The notes below the pieces were generated by a model. It saw only the letters and a program-made list of their open reading frames with translations, was not told the origin of the DNA and ran no database searches. The translations under genes were made by a program, and so were the position numbers. Below are positions 1 to 9,626 of a DNA stretch of 64,000 bases, one piece after another. Source of the DNA: Clostridiales bacterium (GTDB taxonomy: Bacteria; Bacillota; Clostridia; Lachnospirales; Lachnospiraceae); NCBI GenBank assembly GCA_012523775.1, contig JAAYTK010000015.1:19063-83062 (forward strand), read 5' to 3'. Numbering within the stretch: position 1 is the first letter of the stretch; each line of letters starts with the position of its first letter.

Positions 1-77
1 CTTCTGTCGAAGAGCTGGAGATTAATAAAAGATCTAAGAGTGCGAAACTTAGGGTATTTGAAAGGACATATTATTAG
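1..77 (+). CDS. rsmH: RsmH (MraW) 16S rRNA methyltransferase, C-terminal end only
   Basis: Only the last 24 codons lie in the window, read in the frame starting at base 3 and stopping with TAG at 75-77. The translated end contains the block KRSKSAKLRV, which matches the conserved tail of RsmH, the SAM-dependent enzyme that N4-methylates C1402 of 16S rRNA. RsmH is the usual gene just upstream of ftsL in dcw clusters, and that is the arrangement here. The fragment is too short for a conventional ORF search. The call rests on the tail motif plus synteny. The gene overlaps nothing and ends 22 bases before the ftsL-like start. Confidence 0.85.
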   Translation, partial: SVEELEINKRSKSAKLRVFERTYY

Positions 78-99
78 GGCAGTAGAGAGGGGTCATTGC

Positions 100-606
100 A
101 TGGAGGCAAAAAGAAAACGACAACCATATCAAAGCACAGGCTATATCGACGGTAATACAGCCCGAAAGCAAGGCTTTATCGGGCAACAGGCTGCGCATAA
201 TTACTATACTGTTCCGGACATTGAAAGACAAAGAAGACAGGCGCCTGCACCCAGAAGACACATACGCAGAAAGCCGAGCACCTTAACCGGAATCAGTAAG
301 ACTTCTTTATTCATATTAACATTAGCCATAGGTGCAACCTTATATTTCTGTATTGAGTTCTTAATGTTGCAACATGAGGTAAGCAAAATGGAGAAGGATA
401 TTGTATCTATGGAGCAAAATCTCGCTGCTATAAGAAATGAAAATGATGCAGCATATGAGCAAATTAATACCGTATATGATCTTGATTATGTATATAACAT
501 TGCTGTAAATGAATTGGGAATGGTATATCCAAATAATAATGAGGTTATTCTTTTTGAAAAAGCAGATGAGAGCTTTGTAAGACAGTATGCGGACATACCG
601 AAATAA
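100..606 (+). CDS. ftsL: FtsL-like cell division protein
   Basis: A 168-residue bitopic protein. It has a basic cytoplasmic N-terminus of about 67 residues, one membrane segment at about residues 68-90, and a short extracytoplasmic coiled coil at about 93-120. This topology and the position between rsmH and a class B PBP are those of FtsL, which forms the FtsQLB complex that activates septal peptidoglycan synthesis. FtsL sequences are poorly conserved, so the assignment leans on topology and synteny. I chose ATG at 100 over an in-frame GTG at 40 because GAGAGGGG sits 7 bases upstream and the GTG would overlap rsmH. The cytoplasmic tail is longer than in many FtsL proteins. Confidence 0.75.
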   Translation: MEAKRKRQPYQSTGYIDGNTARKQGFIGQQAAHNYYTVPDIERQRRQAPAPRRHIRRKPSTLTGISKTSLFILTLAIGATLYFCIEFLMLQHEVSKMEKDIVSMEQNLAAIRNENDAAYEQINTVYDLDYVYNIAVNELGMVYPNNNEVILFEKADESFVRQYADIPK

Positions 607-639
607 AAATCACTATTAACGTGACGAGGTTAGTATACT

Positions 640-2655
640 ATGCAGAATAGAGCAGAAAAAACCAAAAGCTTCACATCCAGAATGCAAGCAAAGCTATTGC
701 TTGTATTTTGTGTTGTCGCTTTGCTCTTAGCCGGACTGATTGGCCGGCTTATATACATAATGCAGACAGATGGGGAGAGATATGCCAAGCAGGTTCTTTC
801 CAGACAGTCTTACGTAAGGGGAGTGCTTCCCTACAAAAGAGGAGAAATTCTAGACAGAAACGGTACTGTATTAGCCAGAAGCGAACTTCGCTATAGGCTA
901 ATTCTTGATCCGCAAAATCTTTTATACAATTCAGATAAAATCCCAACAACTTTGGAAGCTTTAAAAAAATACTATAATATTGAGGCAGAGACAATTAATA
1001 ACATACTAAAGGAAAGGCCTGACAGCAGATATAAGATACTTCTAGAAAACCTTCAGTTGTCCCAGGTGGAGGATTTTAAGAAGCTTATGGAGGAAGACTC
1101 TAACATAAAGAGTCTTTGGTTTGAAGAAATATATGTAAGGGCATATCCGTATGATTCCTTGGCCTGTGATATCATAGGGTTTACATCTCCGGATAATAAA
1201 GGCCTTTGGGGAATTGAAGAATATTATAATGATGAGCTAAGCGGTACCAATGGCAGAGAATATGGTTATTATGACTCTTCACTAAATATAGAAAGAATCA
1301 TAAAGAAGCCTCAACACGGCCATACCGTCGTAAGTACAATCGATGTAAATGCTCAGAGAATAATACAGAAGCATATACGGGCATTCAATGAGGAAATCGG
1401 AAGTAAGAATATAGGTGTAATCGTAATGAATGCCAACAACGGAGAAATTCTTGCTATGGCATCGAACGAAGAATACAACTTAAACTCTCCGAGAGATTTA
1501 AGCAGTATCATTAGCGAAGATGAGCTTTCGGCCATGACATTGGAAGAAAAGATAGAAGCGATGAACCGCATATGGAAGAATGATGTTATAAGCTCGGGCT
1601 TCGAGCCCGGTTCAACCTTTAAGCCGTTTACGGTAGCTATTGGTTTGGAGGAAGGGATTATATCAAAAAACAGCAGCTATTTATGTGACGGTGTAGAACA
1701 TGTCGGTGGATGGGACATAAAGTGTAGTGCAAAATATGGGCATGGAGAACTGACCCTTACAGAGACACTGGTAAAATCCTGTAATGATGCAATGATGCAA
1801 ATTGCTGCTGCTGAAGGAAGAGATAATTTCTATAAATATCAAAAATACTTTTCATTCGGTGAAAAAACTGGAATTGACCTGCCCGGTGAGGAAAGTGGAA
1901 TCATTACCGAACTGGAAAGGCTTAATGCATCAGAGCTTGCAACGAGCAGCTTCGGACAGTCCTTTAATGTATCCATGATTCAGATGGCGGCTGCTTATTC
2001 ATCTCTTGTTAACGGTGGATATTATTATCAGCCTAGAATTGTTAAGGAAATAATGAATGACCAGAATGCCACCGTTAAAATTATGGAGCCTCTGCTTGTA
2101 AGACGTACAGTATCGGATGAAACCTCCCAATTCATTCGGGAAGCAATGCTTCAGACGGTGGAAGTGGGAACTGCCAAGCCTGCAAGGGTAACGGGTTATG
2201 CTATTGGTGGTAAAACCGGCACAGCAGAGAAATTACCCCGTGGAGAGAAAAAATATCTCGTGTCATTTCTTGGGGCAGTTCCGGCATTAAATCCTGAGAT
2301 TGTAATATATGTGATCATTGATGAGCCACAGAACGTTGTTAGGCAAGACGACAGCTCATTGGCAACCGGATTGGCAAGTCGTATAATGAAAGAGCTTTTG
2401 CCTGCACTGGGTATCTATCCGGATGGAGAGATTGACTATTTATTACCTGATACAGATGAGGAAAATACACAAGACACTAATGATGACAACCCGGATGTAC
2501 AACAGCCTCAACAATCAGAGGATGAACAGGATATAAGTACAGAGGATCAAAATCAAACAGAGCAAAATCAAACAGAAGAGCAGACCGAGGAACCAAGAAC
2601 AGAAAACCCGGATGAACAAGAGACCGAGGAACCACATTTTCTTAATGATGAATAA
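640..2655 (+). CDS. Class B penicillin-binding protein (FtsI/PBP2-type D,D-transpeptidase)
   Basis: This is a 671-residue septal transpeptidase that cross-links peptidoglycan stem peptides outside the membrane. After a membrane anchor at about residues 18-40 come a PBP dimerisation domain and the transpeptidase. The three catalytic motifs are visible: S325-T-F-K328 (nucleophile), S380-C-N382, and K525-T-G-T528. After about residue 610 the protein ends in a low-complexity acidic and glutamine-rich tail with NQTEQ-like repeats and no PASTA domain. It sits 33 bases after the ftsL-like gene and 52 bases before a second class B PBP. The paired arrangement suggests this is the vegetative divisome enzyme, with the next gene the sporulation paralogue. 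That division of labour is inferred. Confidence 0.9.
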   Translation: MQNRAEKTKSFTSRMQAKLLLVFCVVALLLAGLIGRLIYIMQTDGERYAKQVLSRQSYVRGVLPYKRGEILDRNGTVLARSELRYRLILDPQNLLYNSDKIPTTLEALKKYYNIEAETINNILKERPDSRYKILLENLQLSQVEDFKKLMEEDSNIKSLWFEEIYVRAYPYDSLACDIIGFTSPDNKGLWGIEEYYNDELSGTNGREYGYYDSSLNIERIIKKPQHGHTVVSTIDVNAQRIIQKHIRAFNEEIGSKNIGVIVMNANNGEILAMASNEEYNLNSPRDLSSIISEDELSAMTLEEKIEAMNRIWKNDVISSGFEPGSTFKPFTVAIGLEEGIISKNSSYLCDGVEHVGGWDIKCSAKYGHGELTLTETLVKSCNDAMMQIAAAEGRDNFYKYQKYFSFGEKTGIDLPGEESGIITELERLNASELATSSFGQSFNVSMIQMAAAYSSLVNGGYYYQPRIVKEIMNDQNATVKIMEPLLVRRTVSDETSQFIREAMLQTVEVGTAKPARVTGYAIGGKTGTAEKLPRGEKKYLVSFLGAVPALNPEIVIYVIIDEPQNVVRQDDSSLATGLASRIMKELLPALGIYPDGEIDYLLPDTDEENTQDTNDDNPDVQQPQQSEDEQDISTEDQNQTEQNQTEEQTEEPRTENPDEQETEEPHFLNDE

Positions 2656-2707
2656 AGCCGTATCATTTGTAATAAAATGAAACGAAAAGAGTTTCAGGAT
2701 TGATGAT

Positions 2708-4654
2708 ATGGCCAGAAACAGGACTTATAACAAAAGAAATATTCTTATAATTATAATAGTTATTTTTCTGACAGCCATTGGGCTGACAGGAAGATTGATA
2801 TATCTGATAATATTTAAGTCAGAGGAATATTCTGCCCGTGCTCAGGCACTTCATGAAAGAGAGAGACCGATAAAGGCAGAGCGGGGAAGAATATTTGATA
2901 TTAACGGTGTAGAGATAGCAACTAATAAACCGGTATGCACTATTTCGGTTATACATAGCCAGATAACAGAGTCAGAGAGGGTTATCGAGTTATTATCCAA
3001 GGAGCTTGGGTTAAGCGAAGAATTTGTCAGAAAACGGGTAGAGAAGCTTTCTTCGATTGAAAGAATAAAGTCTAATGTTAATAAGGATATCGCCGACAGA
3101 ATACGGCAATACAAGCTGGATGGTGTTATGGTTGATGAAGACTACAAGAGGTATTATCCATTTGACAGTCTGGCATCCAAGGTGATTGGCTTTACCGGAA
3201 GTGATAATCAGGGTGTAATAGGCCTGGAGGTAAAATACGAGAGCTTCTTGAAGGGAATAAACGGTACTATTCTTACACTGACGACCGCTTATGGTGTGGA
3301 AATAGAAAATGCCGCAGAGGGCAGGATTGAGCCACAGCCCGGAAACGACCTTTATTTAAGTCTGGATGTTAATATACAGAAGTATGCAGAACAGGCGGCA
3401 TATAAGGCTATGGAGGCTAAGCAGGCCAATAACGTAAAGCTGATTGTAATGGACCCCAATGACGGCAGAATATTTGCCATGGTAAATGCACCTGAATTCG
3501 ACCTAAATAATCCATATACATTAATCAATGATATAGCAGAGAGTTATGTAGGAGAAACCATCAGCTCCGAAAAAATGAATGAGCTTCTAAACGGTATGTG
3601 GAGAAATGCCTGTATAAGCGACACCTATGAGCCGGGCTCGGCATTTAAGGTTGTAACTACCACGGCCGCACTGGAGGAAAATGTGGTAAAGCTGGACGAC
3701 AGGTTTTTCTGTCCCGGTTTTAGGAGAGTAGAGGACAGAATCATAAGATGCCATAAAGCCGGTGGCCATGGAAGCCAGAACTTCGTCGAAGGTATTCAGA
3801 ACTCCTGCAATCCTATATTTATGGAAATAGGTTCAAGAGTCGGAGTTGAAAAAACCTATGAATATTATAAAAAGCTGGGGCTCTTTAATAAAACCGGTGT
3901 AGATATACCGGGTGAGGCTAATTCCATAATGCATAATATAGAAAATATAGGTGCGGTTGAACTGGCCACCATGTCCTTCGGCCAGTCCTTTCAAATTACA
4001 CCGTTACAGCTTCTTACGGCAACAAGCGCCATAATTAATGGGGGAACATTGGTTACACCTCATTTTGGCATATCGGTTAAGACGCCGGACAACAGAGTTG
4101 TAAAAACCTTTGAATATAAAACCGTAGAAAACGCAATATCGAAGGAGACCTCTGAGACAATGAAGCAGCTTCTGGAGTCCGTTGTATCCGACGGTACAGG
4201 AAGAAGGGCATATCTTCCGGGATATCGTGTAGGTGGTAAAACAGCCACCTCCGAAAAACTTCCGAGAAGAACAGGAAAGTATATATCTTCTTTTATAGGA
4301 TTTGCTCCGGCAGATGATCCGCAGGTAATAGCCCTGGTGCTTATAGATGAGCCGGTTGGAATATATTACGGAGGTACCATTGCGGCACCTGTGATTGCGT
4401 CATTATTCGATAATATACTTCCATATATGGGGATTGAAGCCAATTATTCGGAGGAAGATCTAAAGAACTATCAAGTCGGACAATTTCAGGTTCCGAATTT
4501 TATTGGTAAGACCAGGAAAGAAATGAAGGATCTGTTAAAGATATATGAATTTGGAGATGTCTATATCTCGGGTGAAGGAGATACTGTAACCGAACAGTTT
4601 CCTCTTCCGGGAGATAGTGTAAATAGGAAAAGCGGACTGGTTTTATATTATTAA
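2708..4654 (+). CDS. spoVD: SpoVD-like class B penicillin-binding protein with PASTA domain
   Basis: A 648-residue transpeptidase with an N-terminal anchor (about residues 10-32), a dimerisation domain, a catalytic domain and one C-terminal PASTA domain (about 593-648). Motifs are S311-A-F-K314, S366-C-N368 and K511-T-A-T514. The third motif is KTAT where most family members have KTGT. SpoVD makes spore cortex peptidoglycan together with a SEDS polymerase. A PBP2-then-SpoVD order is common in dcw clusters of spore formers. Naming it spoVD rather than another ftsI copy rests on the PASTA domain, gene order and the sporulation genes downstream. The ATG at 2708 is the only reasonable start, though its ribosome binding site is weak. 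Confidence 0.82.
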   Translation: MARNRTYNKRNILIIIIVIFLTAIGLTGRLIYLIIFKSEEYSARAQALHERERPIKAERGRIFDINGVEIATNKPVCTISVIHSQITESERVIELLSKELGLSEEFVRKRVEKLSSIERIKSNVNKDIADRIRQYKLDGVMVDEDYKRYYPFDSLASKVIGFTGSDNQGVIGLEVKYESFLKGINGTILTLTTAYGVEIENAAEGRIEPQPGNDLYLSLDVNIQKYAEQAAYKAMEAKQANNVKLIVMDPNDGRIFAMVNAPEFDLNNPYTLINDIAESYVGETISSEKMNELLNGMWRNACISDTYEPGSAFKVVTTTAALEENVVKLDDRFFCPGFRRVEDRIIRCHKAGGHGSQNFVEGIQNSCNPIFMEIGSRVGVEKTYEYYKKLGLFNKTGVDIPGEANSIMHNIENIGAVELATMSFGQSFQITPLQLLTATSAIINGGTLVTPHFGISVKTPDNRVVKTFEYKTVENAISKETSETMKQLLESVVSDGTGRRAYLPGYRVGGKTATSEKLPRRTGKYISSFIGFAPADDPQVIALVLIDEPVGIYYGGTIAAPVIASLFDNILPYMGIEANYSEEDLKNYQVGQFQVPNFIGKTRKEMKDLLKIYEFGDVYISGEGDTVTEQFPLPGDSVNRKSGLVLYY

Positions 4655-4656
4655 TA

Positions 4657-4685
4657 TTGTTATTTTTAAGGTTATAAAGTATAAT
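4657..4685 (+). promoter_or_regulatory. Candidate sigma-A promoter for mraY
   Basis: TTGTTA at 4657-4662 and TATAAT at 4680-4685 are separated by exactly 17 bases, in the 88-base gap between spoVD and mraY. The -10 box is perfect and the -35 box matches 4 of 6. It would give mraY-murD-SEDS-murA-ftsQ transcription independent of the PBP genes. The -35 box begins 3 bases after the spoVD stop codon. Confidence 0.5.
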
Positions 4686-4742
4686 AGCCTAGGTTCAATA
4701 TTACATAAGAATTAAGCCGGACGTAGGCGGATAGGAGCTTTT

Positions 4743-5711
4743 ATGGGATTTTCAGAATTAGAGGTTATAATACCGGTTATTATTTCATTTGGAGTCTGCG
4801 TGGTATTATGTCCATTACTAATACCATTTTTGAAGCGTATGAAATTCGGTCAGTTTGTCAGACAGGACGGACCGGAATCTCATTTAAAAAAATCAGGAAC
4901 ACCTACAATGGGTGGAATTATAATAGTTTTAAGTATATCTATAACATGCCTGTTTTATCTTAAGGACAATAAGGAGATTATACCGGTGCTTTTTGCCACT
5001 ATAGGCTTTGGAATCATTGGGTTTTTGGATGACTACATAAAGGTAGTTATGAAACGCTCAATGGGCTTAAGGGCATGGCAAAAGCTTCTCGGACAGATTC
5101 TTGTAACGGCGATATTCGGATTTTATTTGGTTAACTCCGTTGAGGATATAACCTGGATGCTGATACCATTTTCGGGAGGCAAGTACGTAGATATATCGTA
5201 TCTGTTTCTTCCTATGATGTTCATAGTGGTGCTTGGTACCGTCAACGGTTCAAATTTTACTGACGGTCTGGATGGCTTGGAGTCAAGCGTTACGGTTCTT
5301 ATAGCGACCTTCTTTACGGTGGTAGCCATCGGAATGAAGAGCGGCATATCACCGATTTGCGGAGCAGTAGCAGGAAGCTTATTGGCATTCCTTTTATACA
5401 ATGTTTATCCTGCAAAGGTTTTTATGGGAGATACAGGATCACTGGCACTGGGTGGATTTGTGGCTTCTGCGGCATATATGCTTAGAATGCCATTGTTTAT
5501 AATTTTGGTCGCTTTGGTATATTTAGTTGAGGTATTATCGGTTATATTTCAAGTTGGATATTTCAAGCTAACGGGAGGTAAAAGACTATTTAGGATGGCT
5601 CCTATTCATCATCATTTTGAGCTTAAAGGATGGTCGGAGACCAGAATTGTAGCCGTTTTCTCTATAATAACCACTATTCTGTGCCTGATTGCTCTAATGG
5701 GCATTAACTAG
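4743..5711 (+). CDS. mraY: Phospho-N-acetylmuramoyl-pentapeptide-transferase
   Basis: MraY transfers phospho-MurNAc-pentapeptide from UDP to undecaprenyl phosphate, making lipid I at the inner face of the membrane. The 322-residue polytopic protein carries the family signature NFTDGLDGL with aspartates D174 and D177, the DDYIK loop, and the HHH triad at residues 289-291 inside APIHHHFELKGW. Length is normal. AGGAG lies 5 bases before the ATG. It starts the lipid II part of the cluster, with murD 13 bases downstream. No murG, murE, murF, murB or murC is present in the window. Confidence 0.97.
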   Translation: MGFSELEVIIPVIISFGVCVVLCPLLIPFLKRMKFGQFVRQDGPESHLKKSGTPTMGGIIIVLSISITCLFYLKDNKEIIPVLFATIGFGIIGFLDDYIKVVMKRSMGLRAWQKLLGQILVTAIFGFYLVNSVEDITWMLIPFSGGKYVDISYLFLPMMFIVVLGTVNGSNFTDGLDGLESSVTVLIATFFTVVAIGMKSGISPICGAVAGSLLAFLLYNVYPAKVFMGDTGSLALGGFVASAAYMLRMPLFIILVALVYLVEVLSVIFQVGYFKLTGGKRLFRMAPIHHHFELKGWSETRIVAVFSIITTILCLIALMGIN

Positions 5712-5724
5712 GAGGAAGTAAATA

Positions 5725-7083
5725 ATGCTTAAAGATAAGAAGGTTCTGGTGTTTGGTGCCGGAAAAAGTGGGATCTCGGCTTCAAGACTTCTGCGTAGAG
5801 TCGGAGCATCCGTTATATTATATGATGGCAGAGATGATATAGATATAGATACCTTTGAAGATGAAATAGCCATATGCAAGAATCTCGAGGCTTATTTGGG
5901 TGATTTTCCGAAGGAGAAACTTGATGGGCTAGATTTAATGATTATAAGTCCCGGTATAGCCCTGGATAATCCCTTTGTCCTGGAGGTAAAAAATAAGGGG
6001 ATTCCCATATGGGGAGAGATAGAACTGGCGTATCGTTATTCTAAGGGAAGGATAATCGGAATAACGGGAACAAACGGAAAGACTACGACCACATCCTTGG
6101 TAGGGGAAATATTGAAGTCATACTACAATCAAGTATTTGTAGTGGGCAATATCGGAAATCCATATACCGAGATTGCTTTACAAACCACAGATGAATCACT
6201 AACCGTAATAGAACTTAGCAGCTTTCAGCTTGAGACAATAGATCGATTCCGTCCTGACATAAGTGCAATACTTAATATAACACCGGATCATCTGAATAGA
6301 CATCATACCATGGACAATTATATAAGTATTAAAAAGAACATTGCTTTGAATCAGGATAATGCGAATCTTTGCATACTTAATTATGAGAATAACCATACCA
6401 AATCAATCGGAGCAGAACTGAAGACAAGGGTATTGTATTTCTCCAGCGAGCGGATTTTAGAGAATGGTATATTTCTGGATGATGATAACATCGTTTACAA
6501 GGAGAATGACAGTATCACGAATATATGTAATGTCAATGAGCTTCGTGTTCTGGGTAAGCACAGCTATGAAAATGTAATGGTAGGAGTAGGAATCGCTTTG
6601 GAGCTGGGTATTCCCATAAAGCAGATACATGAAGCGATTACTTCCTTTAAGGCAGTCGAGCATAGAATCGAATATGTCGATACTATAGATGGAGTGAGTT
6701 ATTACAATGATTCTAAGGGCACGAATCCTGACGCATCAATAAAAGCGGTTCAGGCAATGAACAGTCCAACTATTCTTATCGGAGGTGGCTTCGATAAGGG
6801 ACTGGAATTTGATGAATGGGTTCAGTCCTTTAAAGGAAAGGTTAAGTGTCTGGTACTCATGGGAGAAACCAGAGAAAAGATAGCTGCCACAGCAAGAAAA
6901 TATGGATTTGATAATATTATATTGGTAAACAGTCTTAGGGAAGCCGTTCAGATAAGTGCGAAGAAGGCAGAGGACGGAGACGCGGTATTATTATCTCCGG
7001 CCTGTGCCAGCTGGGGAATGTTTGATAATTATGAACAACGGGGCAGAATGTTTAAAGAATATGTACATGAGCTGCACCAATAA
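5725..7083 (+). CDS. murD: UDP-N-acetylmuramoyl-L-alanine--D-glutamate ligase
   Basis: MurD is the cytoplasmic ATP-dependent ligase that adds D-glutamate to UDP-MurNAc-L-Ala. The 452-residue protein has an N-terminal Rossmann-type domain (VLVFGAGKSGISA), the ATP-binding loop GTNGKTTTT with K119, and a ligase C-terminal domain. NDSKGTNPDAS and LLSPACASWGMFDNY are conserved Mur ligase segments. AGGAGG precedes the ATG. The next gene follows within 15 bases, so the two are almost certainly co-transcribed. Confidence 0.97.
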   Translation: MLKDKKVLVFGAGKSGISASRLLRRVGASVILYDGRDDIDIDTFEDEIAICKNLEAYLGDFPKEKLDGLDLMIISPGIALDNPFVLEVKNKGIPIWGEIELAYRYSKGRIIGITGTNGKTTTTSLVGEILKSYYNQVFVVGNIGNPYTEIALQTTDESLTVIELSSFQLETIDRFRPDISAILNITPDHLNRHHTMDNYISIKKNIALNQDNANLCILNYENNHTKSIGAELKTRVLYFSSERILENGIFLDDDNIVYKENDSITNICNVNELRVLGKHSYENVMVGVGIALELGIPIKQIHEAITSFKAVEHRIEYVDTIDGVSYYNDSKGTNPDASIKAVQAMNSPTILIGGGFDKGLEFDEWVQSFKGKVKCLVLMGETREKIAATARKYGFDNIILVNSLREAVQISAKKAEDGDAVLLSPACASWGMFDNYEQRGRMFKEYVHELHQ

Positions 7084-7097
7084 AGATGGGGGATAAG

Positions 7098-8240
7098 ATG
7101 GCAAGAACAGCAGGCGAAACAAATAGAAAAAAACTTCATAGCTATTACGACTATAGTCTATTATTTTTGATTCTATTTCTTGTGTGTTTTGGCTTAGTAA
7201 TGATATATAGTACCTCATCATATAATGCCCAAAGAATCCACGGAGATGCAACCTATTATTTATCCAGGCAGGCTCTTTTAGGTGGTTTGGGAATAATAAT
7301 CATGCTGTTCGTTTCAAAGATTGATTACAGGCTATATATAAAGAAACTTCCAATAATAAAGATCAAACCGGTAACAATACTGTATTTTCTGTGTATATTC
7401 CTTCAAGTATATGTTATCTTATTTGGAGAAGAGATAAAGGGAGCAAAACGTTGGATACAGATTGGTGAGCTGTCATTTCAGCCCTCAGAGCTGTCGAAAA
7501 TAGCTGTTATATTGGTGACTGCCTATATTGTAAATCTGGCCCCCAGGAGACTGGATAAAATATGGGGTTTCCTAAGGGTAGCACTGTTTATTTCACCACT
7601 GTTGGGGCTTATCATTGCCGAGAACTTCTCAACGGGCCTGATTATAGGAATTATTTTTGTGGCCATATGTTTTGTTGCCAGTAAGAAGAAGGCATATTTC
7701 ATTATATCGGGATTAGTCATGGGGGCGCTGGCTTCTTTAATGATATTTTTCGTTGATTTTAGATCCGACCGTTGGGCGGCTTGGAGAAATGTAGAGACCC
7801 ATGAGAAAGGTTATCAAATCCTTCAGGGACTGTATGCAATAGCCTCTGGTGGAATCTTTGGTAAGGGATTGGGAGAGAGCATGCAGAAGCTTGGGTTCAT
7901 ACCGGAATCTCACAACGATATGATTTTTTCGGTTATCTGTGAGGAGTTGGGATTGTTTGGAGCTATTTCCCTCATCCTTTTATTTATACTTTTGATATGG
8001 CGTATTTTTGTTATTGCTATTAACGCACCCGACCTATTTGGTGGACTGATTGCAACAGGAGTATTGGTCCACATCGCATCGCAGGTTTTAATAAATATTG
8101 CGGTTGTAACAAGCACAATACCTTCGACAGGTATACCGTTACCGTTTATCAGCTATGGCGGCAGTTCGCTGATGGTTATTCTGTTTGAAATGGGAATTGT
8201 TCTTAGCGTTTCCAATCAAATTAAAGTCAGAGGTAGTTGA
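7098..8240 (+). CDS. spoVE: SEDS-family glycosyltransferase FtsW/SpoVE
   Basis: This 380-residue polytopic protein is a SEDS peptidoglycan polymerase that works with a class B PBP. Diagnostic segments are the GAKRWIQIGELSFQPSELSK region and the C-terminal motif PFISYGGSSLMV. A charged extracellular loop (RSDRWAAWRNVETHEKGYQ) contains the residues usually linked to catalysis. It is the only SEDS gene in the window, so sequence alone does not separate FtsW from SpoVE. The neighbouring SpoVD makes SpoVE reasonable, but a dual role is possible. I chose ATG at 7098 over 7086 because GGGGGA sits 5 bases upstream. Confidence 0.88.
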   Translation: MARTAGETNRKKLHSYYDYSLLFLILFLVCFGLVMIYSTSSYNAQRIHGDATYYLSRQALLGGLGIIIMLFVSKIDYRLYIKKLPIIKIKPVTILYFLCIFLQVYVILFGEEIKGAKRWIQIGELSFQPSELSKIAVILVTAYIVNLAPRRLDKIWGFLRVALFISPLLGLIIAENFSTGLIIGIIFVAICFVASKKKAYFIISGLVMGALASLMIFFVDFRSDRWAAWRNVETHEKGYQILQGLYAIASGGIFGKGLGESMQKLGFIPESHNDMIFSVICEELGLFGAISLILLFILLIWRIFVIAINAPDLFGGLIATGVLVHIASQVLINIAVVTSTIPSTGIPLPFISYGGSSLMVILFEMGIVLSVSNQIKVRGS

Positions 8241-8316
8241 TGATTTGACATAATCACGCGGACAAAGGAGATATCATATAGTGGTATTATATTTCCTTCA
8301 TAGTCTGAGGTGTGCT

Positions 8317-9597
8317 ATGTCGAGTATTAAGGTCATCGGCGGTGGCAGGTTAAAGGGTGAAATAAAAATACAGGGTTCAAAAAATGCAGCATTACCGATT
8401 ATTGCTGCTACAGTTTTGAACAGGGGTATAACGGTACTAAGGAATTGTCCTAGAATACTTGATGTATTTCATATGATTAATGTACTAAAGGAGACGGGAT
8501 GTAAAGCAGACTGGGAGGGCAATAATCTTATCGTGGATACGACTGATATTACCTCCACCAAGATATCCGAGGGCTCGGTACAGAAGATGAGAAGCTCGAT
8601 TCTTTTTTTAGGAGCACTGTTAGGAAGAAGCCATGAGGTATCAATAGCCTATCCAGGCGGTTGTTCTATTGGAAAAAGGCCTATAGATTACCATTTGGAT
8701 TCTTTAAAGAGGATGAATGTTACTCAGGAATTTCTCGGAGAGGACAAAAGTATAATCCACTGCTACACTAATAAAATCTTGGGCACTGATATTTTCTTGA
8801 AATTTCCCAGTGTCGGAGCAACACAGAACGTCATTCTTACGGCTGTATTGGGAGAAGGTGTAACCCGTATTTTTAACGCGGCACGGGAACCTGAGGTATA
8901 TGAGTTATGCAGCTTTCTGATAGAAGCCGGAGCAAGGATATGCGGAAAAGGAACTGCTTTTATTGAGATTGAAGGTGTGAAGGAGCTTCATGATGTAGAA
9001 TTCACGCTTTCGCCGGACAGGATTGTAGCAGGAACCTATATGGCAGCCGTGGCTGCCGCCGGGGGAGATGTGATACTGAGAGACACTCCGAATCGGCATG
9101 TGGAATCTGTTATCAGGGTGATGGAAAAGGTTGGATGCAGAATAAAAGCTGATGATAGACATATGAGAATAAGCTGTAATAAGCGACCCCTTCCATATAA
9201 AATGTTGATCACACAGCCATATCCCGGATTTCCAACCGATATGCAGTCTCAACTTATGACGGTCCTTAGTATCGCAGACGGAAAGAGTACAATTATAGAG
9301 GAGATTTTTGAGTCGCGGTTTCAGAATGTCAACGAGCTAAAGAAAATGGGCGCAAAAATTACCATAGAAGAGAATAAAAGCAAAGCAGTTATATCAGGTG
9401 TAAAGCATTTGGAAGGTGCTATTGTAAAAGCCCACGATTTAAGAGCGGGAGCAGCCTTGGTAATTGCAGGACTTATAGCGGAGGGTGAGACAATTATCAG
9501 AGAAGCCACCAGTATTGAACGGGGGTATGAGGATATCTGTAGAGATGTTAACAGCCTCGGAGCTAATGCACGGTATTGCAGTGAAAATATTCTATAG
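8317..9597 (+). CDS. murA: UDP-N-acetylglucosamine 1-carboxyvinyltransferase
   Basis: MurA transfers enolpyruvate from PEP to UDP-GlcNAc, the first committed step of peptidoglycan synthesis, in the cytosol. From ATG 8317 the protein is 426 residues and begins MSSIKVIGGGRLKGEIKIQG, the normal N-terminus. The catalytic cysteine is C116 in PGGCSIGKRPID, the position attacked by fosfomycin, so no resistance-type Cys-to-Asp change is present. The segment PYPGFPTDMQSQ is also family-typical. A GTG at 8281 with AAAGGAG upstream would add 12 residues and cannot be excluded. Having murA inside dcw, in place of murG or murB, is an order I associate with clostridia. Confidence 0.95.
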   Translation: MSSIKVIGGGRLKGEIKIQGSKNAALPIIAATVLNRGITVLRNCPRILDVFHMINVLKETGCKADWEGNNLIVDTTDITSTKISEGSVQKMRSSILFLGALLGRSHEVSIAYPGGCSIGKRPIDYHLDSLKRMNVTQEFLGEDKSIIHCYTNKILGTDIFLKFPSVGATQNVILTAVLGEGVTRIFNAAREPEVYELCSFLIEAGARICGKGTAFIEIEGVKELHDVEFTLSPDRIVAGTYMAAVAAAGGDVILRDTPNRHVESVIRVMEKVGCRIKADDRHMRISCNKRPLPYKMLITQPYPGFPTDMQSQLMTVLSIADGKSTIIEEIFESRFQNVNELKKMGAKITIEENKSKAVISGVKHLEGAIVKAHDLRAGAALVIAGLIAEGETIIREATSIERGYEDICRDVNSLGANARYCSENIL

Positions 9598-9626
9598 TGT
9601 TATACTATGCAAAGGACGGATTAGTA

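Noticed and set aside
1597..1617. tRNA T-loop-like GGTTCAA string
   Set aside because: It lies in the SxxK active-site codons of the first PBP and no cloverleaf can be drawn around it.
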